Shown here: in pieces, positions 1-6,750 of the stretch
How positions within the stretch are numbered: position 1 is the first letter of the stretch
How the letters are laid out: each line of letters opens with the position of its first letter
NCBI GenBank assembly: GCA_903847545.1
Contig: CAINDZ010000238.1
Location: 1 to 8,815, forward strand
Direction of reading: 5' to 3'
DNA from: an uncultured bacterium
Lineage (GTDB): Bacteria > Krumholzibacteriota > Krumholzibacteriia > LZORAL124-64-63
Length of the DNA: 8,815 nt
Position numbers and translations under genes: made by a program
The notes under the pieces: model-generated
What the model saw: the letters and a program-made list of their open reading frames with translations, nothing else
Told to the model about the DNA's origin: nothing
Databases searched by the model: none

Positions 1-1
1 C

Positions 2-868
2 CGGGCGGCGGCGCGGCTGCAGCAGGTGCGCGAGCTGGACCTGCGCGCCGCGCAGGAGGACCTGCGACAGGCCGAGGTCGCGGTGCGGCAGGCCGAGCGG
101 CAGTGGCAGCGCATGCGCGACCTGGCCGACGGCGTCTCGGCGCAGGACCTCGAGAAGGCGCAGGACGATCGCGACCTGGCGGTGAGCCGGCGTGACGCCG
201 CCGCGGCGCGGGTGCGCGGCAACAGCGCCGGCGGCAGCAGCGAGCGTCTGGCGGCGGCCGACCTCGCGGCGGCCGAGGCGAAGCTGGCGCAGGCGCGCGT
301 CACGGCGCCGGCCGACGGCGTGGTGCTGCGGCGCCTGGCGCAGCCGGGCGACATGCTGGCCGCCGGCGCCGCGGTGCTCGACATGGCGCCGGTCGGGCCC
401 ACCTGGCTGGTGGTGCAGCCCGAGGAGAAGAACCTCGCCTTCCTGCGCGTCGGCCAGCCGGCCCTGGCCTCGGCCGATGCCTATCCCGACAGCGTGTTCA
501 CGGCGCGCATCACGCGCGTGGCGCCGTCGGTGGACGCGGCGCGCGGCACCGTCGAGGTGGAGCTGGTCGTGGACCGCCCGCCCGCGTTCCTGCGCCCGGA
601 CATGACGGTGTCGATCGCGGTCGAGGTGGCGCGCAAGGCGTCGGCGCTGGTGCTGCCGGGCGAGCTGGTGCGCGACGCCGACGGCAAGCCCTGGGTGCTG
701 GCCGTGCAGGGCGGGCGCGCCGAGCGCCGCGCCGTGGCCCTGGGCCTGCGTGGCGAGGGCATGGTCGAGGTCACCTCGGGCCTGGAGCCCGGTGACGCCG
801 TCGTGCCCGTCGAGGCCGTGCGCGTGAAGCCCGGCGCGCGCGTGCGCGTCGCGTCCGGGGACTCGTGA
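2..868 (+). CDS. HlyD/MacA-type periplasmic adaptor subunit of an ABC exporter (5' partial)
   Basis: This is the C-terminal 288 residues of a membrane-fusion (periplasmic adaptor) protein. The frame is open to the window edge, so the true start lies upstream; the GTG at 26 is internal to a coiled coil and is not a credible start. Visible parts, numbered from the codon at position 2, are: a charged Ala/Gln/Arg/Glu-rich alpha-helical hairpin (about 1-98), the second half of a lipoyl/biotinyl-like domain with the typical VTAPADGVV (100-108) and QPGD (114-117) motifs, a beta-barrel (about 131-207), and a membrane-proximal domain ending at Ser288. The missing part should hold the inner-membrane anchor, the first lipoyl half and the ascending helix. 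Proteins of this family bridge an inner-membrane transporter to an outer-membrane channel in the periplasm. Its stop codon shares one base with the ATG of the permease gene (TGATG), so the two are probably translationally coupled. The family call is secure; the substrate is not readable. Confidence 0.9.
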   Translation, partial: RAAARLQQVRELDLRAAQEDLRQAEVAVRQAERQWQRMRDLADGVSAQDLEKAQDDRDLAVSRRDAAAARVRGNSAGGSSERLAAADLAAAEAKLAQARVTAPADGVVLRRLAQPGDMLAAGAAVLDMAPVGPTWLVVQPEEKNLAFLRVGQPALASADAYPDSVFTARITRVAPSVDAARGTVEVELVVDRPPAFLRPDMTVSIAVEVARKASALVLPGELVRDADGKPWVLAVQGGRAERRAVALGLRGEGMVEVTSGLEPGDAVVPVEAVRVKPGARVRVASGDS

Positions 869-2125
869 TGCCCTTCGAGTGGTTCGTGGCCCTGCGCTAC
901 CTGCGCGAGGGCCGCATCCAGACCGTGCTGATCCTGCTGGGCGTCTCGACGGGCGTCGGCGTGATCATCTTCCTGTCGGCGCTCATCACCGGCCTGCAGT
1001 CGCGGCTGATCGAGAGCACGCTGGGCTCGCAGGCCCACGTCGTGGTGCGTCCGCCCGAGGAGATGCCCCGCCTGCTGCACGAGGGGCGCGTCGAGGGCAC
1101 CGATCCCGCCGCCGTGGCGCGCAACCTGGCGCCGGGCGACGAGGCGCTGGCGGTGCGCCTGGAGAAGCCGGCGCAGAGGCTGCGATCGATCAACCAGTGG
1201 CCGCAGGTGATGCGCGACATCGAGCAGGTGCGCGGCGTCACCGACGTCTCGCCGCTCGTCGCCGGTTCGGCGTTCGTCACGCGCGGCGAGGCCTCGCGGT
1301 CGGTGGCCCTGCGGGGCATCGACCCCGAGCGCTTCCGGCGCATCATCGACATGCCCGAACACATGGCTGCCGGCACGTTCCGCGTGCAGGGGACCGAGGC
1401 GGTGATCGGCACGGGCCTGGCCACCGACCTGGGCGTCCGCGTGGGCGACCGCATCCGCGTGCTGACGGCCGGCGACCGCGCCGACATCTTCACCATCAGC
1501 GGCATCTTCGACCTCGAGAACAAGGGCGTGAACGACAGCTGGGTCCTGGTCTCGCTCAAGAGCGCCCAGAACCTGCTGGACCTGGCGGGCGGCATCTCGG
1601 CCATCGAGGCGCGCGTGGATCGTATCTTCACGGCCGAGACGATCGCGCGCGCCGTGGCGCGCCGCACCGGCCTGGTCGCCGAGAGCTGGATGGCGATCAA
1701 CGGCCAGCTGCTGGTGGGCCTGCGCTCGCAGAGCAGCAGCAGCACGATGATCCAGGCGTTCGTCGTCGTGGCGGTGGCGCTGGGCATCGCCAGCGTGCTG
1801 GTGGTGTGGGTGGTGCAGAAGAACCGCGAGATCGGCATCCTGCGCGCGTTCGGCACCACGCGGGGACAGGTGCTGCGCGTGTTCCTGATCCAGGGGCTGC
1901 TGCTGGGCGCGGCCGGCTGGGTGGTCGGCGTGGGCATCGGCACCGTGCTGTCGTACATCTTCGCGGGCCTGGCCACCAATCCCGACGGCACGCCGACGTT
2001 CCCGGTGAACCTGTCGTGGCAGCTGTTCGCGGGCACGCTGGTCATGGCGCTGGGCGTGGGCCTGCTGTCGGCCACGGCCCCGGCGCGGCGCGCGGCGGGC
2101 CTCGATCCGGCGGAGGCCATCCACC

Positions 2126-2133
<8 letters not shown>
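868..2133 (+). CDS. MacB/LolC-type ABC transporter permease (FtsX-like)
   Basis: A 421-residue inner-membrane permease with the type VII (MacB/LolCE) layout. TM1 is at about 19-42, a large periplasmic MacB-PCD-like domain at about 43-290, then TM2 (about 296-316), TM3 (about 339-366) and TM4 (about 385-405). Directly after TM2 is the conserved cytoplasmic coupling segment QKNREIGILRAFGTTRGQV (317-335), which contacts the ATPase. The C-terminus carries the usual PARRAAGLDPAEAI (405-418). I chose ATG 868 over the in-frame GTG 865 because GGGGA at 857-861 is 6 bases from ATG but only 3 from GTG, and the ATG overlaps the adaptor stop as TGATG. Length and topology are normal for the family, which uses a mechanotransmission cycle to move substrate from the periplasm or outer leaflet rather than across the inner membrane. 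It is flanked by its adaptor and ATPase, so a tripartite export complex is likely. Drug, lipid, lipoprotein and peptide substrates are all possible. Confidence 0.92.
2112..2116 (+). promoter_or_regulatory. Ribosome binding site of the ABC ATPase gene, inside the permease gene
   Basis: GGAGG lies 9 bases before the ATG at 2126, within the last codons of the permease. It supports the 2126 start over the next in-frame ATG at 2138, and an 8-base gene overlap that favours coupled translation. Confidence 0.6.
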
Positions 2134-2825
<692 letters not shown>

Positions 2826-2854
<29 letters not shown>

Positions 2855-4295
2855 CGGCGGCGACGGCGACGACGCCGCTCTCGAGTTCGTGCTCGGCCAG
2901 CAGTTCGTCCACCGTAACCAGCGTGAATCCCGCGCGCTGCAGGCCGTCGATGATGGCGGGCAGCGCGGCGATGGTGCCCTCGCGCCCGCGACGCGCCTCG
3001 ACGCCGAGCCCGTCCTCGATGCCGTCGTGCAGCAGGATGATGCTTCCCGGCCGCGCGCGCCGCACGACGCGGTCCGCGATCCGCCGGGGGTCGTTCGTGA
3101 GGTAGTCGACGGGGTCGACCGACCAGTCGACGAGCGTCAGGTGTTCGCGCCGGGCCGCCAGCAGCAGCTGCGGGCTGCGCCAGCCGTGCGGCGGGCGGAA
3201 GTAGCGCGGCGTCACGCCCGTGGCGTTCTCGATCGCCGCGGACGCGGAGCCGATCTCGCGCTCGACGCGCGGCGCGCCGCGCAGCGGCAGCAGGAACGAG
3301 TGGTCCCAGGAATGGTTGCCGATGGGGAAGCCGTGATCGCTGACGTAGCGCGCGGTGGCCGGGTCGGCGACGACGCGGTCCCCGATCTGGAAGAACGTCG
3401 CGGCGGCGTGCCTCTCCGTCAGGATGTCGACGATGGCCCGCGTCGCGTCGCCGTTGGGGCCGTCGTCGAAGGTCAGGGCGACCATCTTCTTGTCGACGTG
3501 CGGCCGCACGACCTCGCCGAAGACCGAGCTGCCCGGCGCCACCGACAGGTACAGCGCGACCAGCGAAGCCAGGCTGACGCCGAGCGCCGTGCGCCGTCTC
3601 CGGGCCCGCAACGCCAGCGCGGGCGCCGATTCGCGGATCGCCTCGAAGCCCCAGAACAGCGACGTCCCGAAGAGCTTCAGCCAGAAATAGTTCACGGTGA
3701 ACAGGACGCTCTGGCGCACGGGCTGCGCGACGAAGCGGCGGCTGCTCGTGGTGACGACCACCTCGGGGGCGAAGACGATGCGCCCTCGCCGGCGCATCTG
3801 CGCGTCGAGGTGGATGTCGGCGCCGAGGTTGACGTCCATGTCGAGGCCGCCGGTCGCCTCGAGGTCCGCCTTGCGGAAGGCCATGTTCGCGCCCCAGAGC
3901 TCGTGCGGCATCGACTTCGCGCACCAGGTGAGGTACGCCGAACCCTCGTACGCGACCGGGCCGGTGACGCCCGCCACGTCCGGCTGCTCGAGCGCGGCCA
4001 GGATGCCGGCCAGCCAGCGGGGTCCGACCATGGAGTCGGCATCGGTGACCGCGATCACGCTGCCCCGGGCCGTCGCCAGGCCGCGGCCCAGCGCGAACAC
4101 GTAGCCGCGCCGGGGCTCGTGCACGACGGTGGCGCCCGCCTGCCGGGCCAGTTCGGCCGTGCGGTCGGTCGAGGCGTTGTCGACGACGATGATCTCGGCC
4201 TGCAGGGCGTGCGCCTGGTCGGCGAGCGCGGCCAGGCACCGCGGAAGGAGTTCTTCCTCGTTGAAGGCGGGGATGACGACCGAGATGCGGGTCAT
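2826..4295 (-). CDS. Bifunctional family 2 glycosyltransferase - NodB-type (CE4) polysaccharide deacetylase fusion
   Basis: A 489-residue two-domain protein. The N-terminal GT2 domain (about 1-225) shows ISVVIPAFNEE (4-14), VVDNASTDRT (37-46), a DxD-like D85-A-D87, GANMAFRK (135-142) and a GAD element at 158-160 that could hold the catalytic base. A basic stretch (230-235) precedes one predicted transmembrane helix (about 236-256). The C-terminal CE4 domain (about 270-465) keeps every NodB motif: TFDDGP (275-280, Asp277/Asp278), metal-binding HSWDH (328-332), RPPHGW (367-372), DWSVDP (390-395) and LLHDG (421-425, His423). By the positive-inside rule the transferase would be cytoplasmic and the deacetylase outside the inner membrane. 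Known CE4 enzymes remove N-acetyl or N-formyl groups from sugars in peptidoglycan, exopolysaccharide or lipid carriers. The GT part lacks the multi-helix channel of processive synthases, so single-sugar transfer is more likely. GAGG at 4307-4310 is 11 bases before the start. It follows the nuclease-helicase gene by about 100 bases. The substrate is unknown. Confidence 0.9.
2841..2877. terminator. Tandem GC-rich hairpins at the convergent gene junction (possible bidirectional terminator)
   Basis: Two perfect inverted repeats sit side by side. The first pairs 2841-2848 with 2855-2862 (8 base pairs, 6-base loop GCGTGA, which contains the ATPase stop). The second pairs 2864-2868 with 2873-2877 (5 base pairs, loop ACGA). 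They lie where the + strand transporter operon meets the - strand glycosyltransferase gene. There is no T-run on either side, so these are not canonical intrinsic terminators, and in DNA this rich in GCC/GGC codons such repeats can arise by chance. Confidence 0.3.
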
Positions 4296-4395
4296 GGACA
4301 GTTCAACCTCGGACGGATGCGGGCCGAAGGGCGTGGAACGCCGGCGCGCACGGCAGGTTCCGGGGCCGACGCGAACGTGCGGCGGCCGACCCGGC
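4296..4395 (-). other. Intergenic gap between the nuclease-helicase and glycosyltransferase genes
   Basis: This 100-base GC-rich spacer separates two leftward genes. It holds only a small 5-base-pair hairpin (4330-4342, loop of 3) and the weak ribosome binding site at 4307-4310. I see no clear promoter and no terminator with a T-run, so readthrough from the upstream gene is possible but not shown. Confidence 0.4.
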
Positions 4396-6063
4396 TCAAG
4401 GTAGGGCGGCGGGCCGGGGCGCGCCAGCGGGCGCCGGGCGCCTGAACACGCGCAGCACGACCCGCGCCCGCGACGCCCCCACGTACTCGAACCGGCGCCA
4501 GCTCTCGGCGTCGTACACGCGGCTGGGCTCGCCGATGCCCACCAGCAGCACCGCGTCGGCCTCGAGCCCCTTGTACTTGTGCACGGTCGCGTACCGGATG
4601 GTGTTCGGCGCCTCGGGCTCGTCGGCGTCGCGCACGGTGAGGTTGCCCAGCCTGCGGACGTCGGCGAACGACGAGTTCCCCAGCTTGTGGGCCCCCAGCA
4701 TCACGACCTGCGCCGGCGACAATCCCTGCTCGTGGACCAGCTCGTGCAGCGCGCGCCGCACCGCTTCGCGCTCCTGCCCGGCGTCGGCGACCTCGACGAC
4801 GACCGGGGCGGGTCCCTCGGGCAAGCCGCGCAGGCCGGCCTCGTCGCCGACGCCGATGGCGGCGTCGGCGTAGGCGGCGATCGGGCGCGTGTTGCGGCAG
4901 TTGCGCCGCAGGCGCACCACGGGCTCGGTGAACGGCAGCTGCACCTGGCGGCCGTAGAGGTTCTGCCGGTCGTCCAGGAACAGCTGCAGGCGCGAGGCGC
5001 CGCGGTCGGCGAGCAGCTCCTCGACCACCAGCCACCACTCGGGCTCGAAGTCCTGCGCCTCGTCGACCAGCACGGCGTCGAAGCGCCGGCGCGTGGCGGG
5101 CAGGGCGGCCAGCGCGTCGTCCGCCAGCCGGGCCCAGCGGCCCGCATCGCCCGCGGGGGGCGCGGCGACACCCGCCTCGTCCAGCATGGCCAGGCAGTGG
5201 TCGTGGAACGTGGCGGCCGTCACCCTGTCCGCCGCGTCCGCCAGCTGCTCGCGCAGGTGCGCCGCCAGCGGGCGGTTGAAGCACAGGACCAGCACGCGCG
5301 CGCCCCCGGCGGCCAGGCGGCGTGCCTCGGCAACCGCCAGCAGCGTCTTGCCGGTGCCGGCGCCGCCGCGCACGACCAGGCGGCGGTTGTCGGCCAGCCC
5401 CTCCAGCAGCTCGGCCTGCTCGGCGGTCAGGCGCACCAGCTCGCGGTTGGCCAGCGCGACCGTCGGCGCCAGCGAGGCGACCAGGCGGAACGAGGGCTTC
5501 AGCACGTCCAGCACCGACGTCACCATGTCCGGACGCGGCGCCGGCAGCGGCTCGCCGAAACGGGCCAGCACGCGGATGACGCGTGACTGCACGTCGTCCA
5601 GGTCGCCCTCCAGCAGCAGCAGGTCGCGATCCATGTCCGGCTTCAGGTTGCCGCGCACCGCGCGCGCGTCGGGGAACGCCACCGCGTAGCCGAATGGCGG
5701 GGCCGCCTGCCGCCACGCCTGCGACAGGTTGCCGAGCAGCTTGTCCAGGTAGTGGCTGCTGCGGCGCGCCTGCGCGAAGGGGTCGGCCAGGCGCGTGCCG
5801 TCGTCGAAGCGCCACTGGTCGGTCGTGCCGTCGTATTCGGGCAGGCCCGACTTCGCCTCCAGCGCGAGCAGCCCGTGGCGCGGGTGCAGCAGCACGAAGT
5901 CGCACTCGCCCTGCTGCAGGCGCGCGCGCTCGCCGTCCAGCCAGGGCAGCGTGTGCAGCACGGTCCAGTCGTCGTCGAGGTAGTCCTGCAGGCGGTAGTA
6001 GAGGAACGTCTCGGCTTGGCTGGTGGTCGCCGTGTCGAACTGTCCGGGGATCATACGGGCCAT
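4396..6063 (-). CDS. NERD-domain nuclease fused to a UvrD/Rep-type SF1 helicase
   Basis: A 555-residue predicted nuclease-helicase. The N-terminal NERD domain (about 10-130) has the PD-(D/E)XK pattern: Glu18 in a leading helix, Asp55 in GECDFVLLHP, Glu69-Ala-Lys71 in LLALEAKSG, and Gln98 in DPFAQ. The helicase core follows: Gln216 in a Q-like motif, Walker A GGAGTGKT (233-240), motif Ia VLVLCFNRPLAAHL (257-270), Walker B VLVDEAQDF (331-339), motif III LFLDDRQNLY (361-370), motif IV RLRRNCRNT (384-392), motif V TVHKYKGLEADAVLL (493-507) and motif VI YVGASRAR (527-534). Both halves look catalytically complete. It is shorter than UvrD (about 720 residues), lacking most accessory insertions. I chose ATG 6063 because GAGG at 6071-6074 is 7 bases upstream; the frame stays open to a GTG at 6207, but that extension is Arg/Pro-rich or AT-rich with no domain. 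NERD-helicases are known as a family, but their roles are mostly undefined; DNA repair or antiphage defence is inference. It is divergent from the merR-like gene. Confidence 0.9.
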   Translation of the reverse strand: MARMIPGQFDTATTSQAETFLYYRLQDYLDDDWTVLHTLPWLDGERARLQQGECDFVLLHPRHGLLALEAKSGLPEYDGTTDQWRFDDGTRLADPFAQARRSSHYLDKLLGNLSQAWRQAAPPFGYAVAFPDARAVRGNLKPDMDRDLLLLEGDLDDVQSRVIRVLARFGEPLPAPRPDMVTSVLDVLKPSFRLVASLAPTVALANRELVRLTAEQAELLEGLADNRRLVVRGGAGTGKTLLAVAEARRLAAGGARVLVLCFNRPLAAHLREQLADAADRVTAATFHDHCLAMLDEAGVAAPPAGDAGRWARLADDALAALPATRRRFDAVLVDEAQDFEPEWWLVVEELLADRGASRLQLFLDDRQNLYGRQVQLPFTEPVVRLRRNCRNTRPIAAYADAAIGVGDEAGLRGLPEGPAPVVVEVADAGQEREAVRRALHELVHEQGLSPAQVVMLGAHKLGNSSFADVRRLGNLTVRDADEPEAPNTIRYATVHKYKGLEADAVLLVGIGEPSRVYDAESWRRFEYVGASRARVVLRVFRRPAPAGAPRPAALP

Positions 6064-6070
6064 GGATATA

Positions 6071-6074
6071 CCTC
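6071..6074 (-). promoter_or_regulatory. Ribosome binding site deciding the nuclease-helicase start
   Basis: On the - strand, GAGG stands 7 bases before the ATG at 6063. No comparable site precedes the alternative upstream GTG at 6207, so the shorter protein is preferred. A second in-frame ATG at 6054 is three codons further in. Confidence 0.55.
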
Positions 6075-6191
6075 GGGTGGCGTCGGGGACGGCCGGCAGC
6101 ATAGCACGGCGCCGGGGCCTCGTCGCGGGCGCGCGCGGGCCTTCCGGGAGGGCGAAGTGGAGGCGACGGGCAGGTTTGTGTCGATTTAATT

Positions 6192-6206
6192 TGTTGCAAG
6201 ACAACA
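6192..6206. repeat. Short inverted repeat TGTTG-N5-CAACA in the AT-rich island
   Basis: A perfect 5-base dyad with a 5-base centre (TGTTG caaga CAACA). It lies downstream of the candidate leftward promoter, so it would be in the 5' leader of the nuclease-helicase mRNA or serve as a protein-binding site. It is short enough to occur by chance. Confidence 0.25.
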
Positions 6207-6234
6207 CGTTGAATTTCGCACGGCATTTTTCTTA

Positions 6235-6263
6235 ATTTTAGCCATTGTTTTACGACAGTACAA
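6235..6263 (-). promoter_or_regulatory. Candidate sigma70-type promoter for the nuclease-helicase gene
   Basis: Read on the - strand: -35 TTGTAC (6263-6258), a 17-base spacer, and -10 TAAAAT (6240-6235), with transcription expected near 6228. That gives an untranslated leader of about 165 bases before the ATG at 6063. The -10 is a good match and the -35 is only a half match. The location in the only AT-rich stretch of the window supports it. Confidence 0.4.
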
Positions 6264-6272
6264 GTGTATCAT
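6245..6272 (+). promoter_or_regulatory. Candidate promoter for the merR-like / VIT-vWA operon
   Basis: TTGTTT (6245-6250) and TATCAT (6267-6272) are 16 bases apart. An alternative -10, CATAAA (6270-6275), would give the 19-base spacer typical of MerR-activated promoters. Transcription would start around 6279-6283, leaving a short leader before the ATG at 6301. It overlaps the leftward promoter almost completely, so the two should compete for RNA polymerase. Confidence 0.4.
6259..6268. promoter_or_regulatory. Candidate MerR-type operator dyad TACA-AG-TGTA
   Basis: A perfect 4-base inverted repeat with a 2-base centre lies between the rightward -35 and -10 elements and covers most of the leftward -35. 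That is where MerR-family dimers bind, in the spacer of their target promoter. The half-sites are short and the assignment rests on position only. Confidence 0.3.
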
Positions 6273-6289
6273 AAACGCATCCCGAACCC

Positions 6290-6293
6290 GGAG
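6290..6293 (+). promoter_or_regulatory. Ribosome binding site deciding the merR-like gene start
   Basis: GGAG is 7 bases before ATG 6301 but only 1 base before the in-frame GTG at 6295, so ATG 6301 is the better start. Confidence 0.55.
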
Positions 6294-6300
6294 CGTGACG

Positions 6301-6750
6301 ATGACGATCCCGCCGCCCCCCGAACCCGTCGAGCCGTCCGACCGCTTCTCGCTGGAGGACCTGTCCCGCCTGACCGGGCTGCGCGCGCGCACGATCCGGT
6401 TCTACATCCAGGAGGGCGTGGTCGAGCGGCCGCACGGGATCCGGCGCGGCGCCTGGTACACCGGGCAGCACCTCGAGCAGCTGCTCGCCATCCGCCGCCG
6501 GCAGGCCGCCGGGCTATCGCTGGAGGCCATCCGTGAAATGGCGCACCGATCCGCGGACGAGGTCGCGGCGCCGCCTGTCCGACGTCGTCCGGGAGATATC
6601 GAAGTGTGGAGTCATGTCGTGCTGGCCGAGGGGCTCGAACTCAGGATCGAGCCGGGCCGCGCGGGCCTGTCGCCGGAGCAGTTGCGCCGGCTGGCCATGG
6701 AATGCCTTCAGGTGGCCGACCGCATCCGGTCAGGCAAGGAGTCGTCATGA
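6301..6750 (+). CDS. MerR-family transcriptional regulator
   Basis: A 149-residue DNA-binding regulator. After a Pro-rich leader (1-14) comes the MerR winged helix-turn-helix: FSLEDLSRLTGLRARTIRFY (16-35), the wing with RRGAWY (48-53), and the second helix pair with QHLEQLLAIRRRQAAGLSLE (56-75). The usual long antiparallel dimerisation helix is short or absent; instead residues 99-145 form a small mixed domain (VWSHVVLAEGLELRI at 102-116, then a predicted helix LSPEQLRRLAMECLQVADRI at 123-142). There is one cysteine (135) and no metal-binding Cys/His cluster, so a metal sensor is unlikely. The start is ATG 6301, supported by GGAG at 6290-6293. The stop overlaps the next start as ATGA, which ties it to the VIT/vWA gene as a translationally coupled pair. 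MerR regulators typically control their own operon or a divergent gene, and both options exist here. The ligand or partner is unknown; the vWA protein itself is one candidate. Confidence 0.88.
   Translation: MTIPPPPEPVEPSDRFSLEDLSRLTGLRARTIRFYIQEGVVERPHGIRRGAWYTGQHLEQLLAIRRRQAAGLSLEAIREMAHRSADEVAAPPVRRRPGDIEVWSHVVLAEGLELRIEPGRAGLSPEQLRRLAMECLQVADRIRSGKESS
6736..6741 (+). promoter_or_regulatory. Strong ribosome binding site of the VIT/vWA gene
   Basis: AAGGAG sits 5 bases before ATG 6747, inside the last codons of the merR-like gene. It supports the ATGA-overlap start over the second in-frame ATG at 6753. Confidence 0.65.

Noticed and set aside
1730..1745. Short run of AGC repeats in the permease gene
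   Set aside because: It encodes a small serine run before TM2; it is too short to be a meaningful repeat and shows no frame disruption.
2889..4445. 518-codon open frame on the + strand opposite the glycosyltransferase-deacetylase gene
   Set aside because: The - strand frame carries complete GT2 and NodB motifs; the + frame is a composition-driven shadow.
6064..6207. N-terminal extension of the nuclease-helicase to a GTG at 6207
   Set aside because: The extension crosses AT-rich control DNA and a GC-rich leader, has no domain or ribosome binding site, whereas ATG 6063 has a well-spaced GAGG.
4292..6226. Long alternative - strand frame overlapping the nuclease-helicase
   Set aside because: It is in another frame from the helicase motifs and is almost entirely Ala/Arg/Gly/Pro.
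6186..6245. 19-residue open frame on the - strand (starts MAKIKKN), a possible leader peptide
   Set aside because: There is no ribosome binding site, and the frame overlaps the predicted leftward -10 and start point, so it would not be on the transcript.
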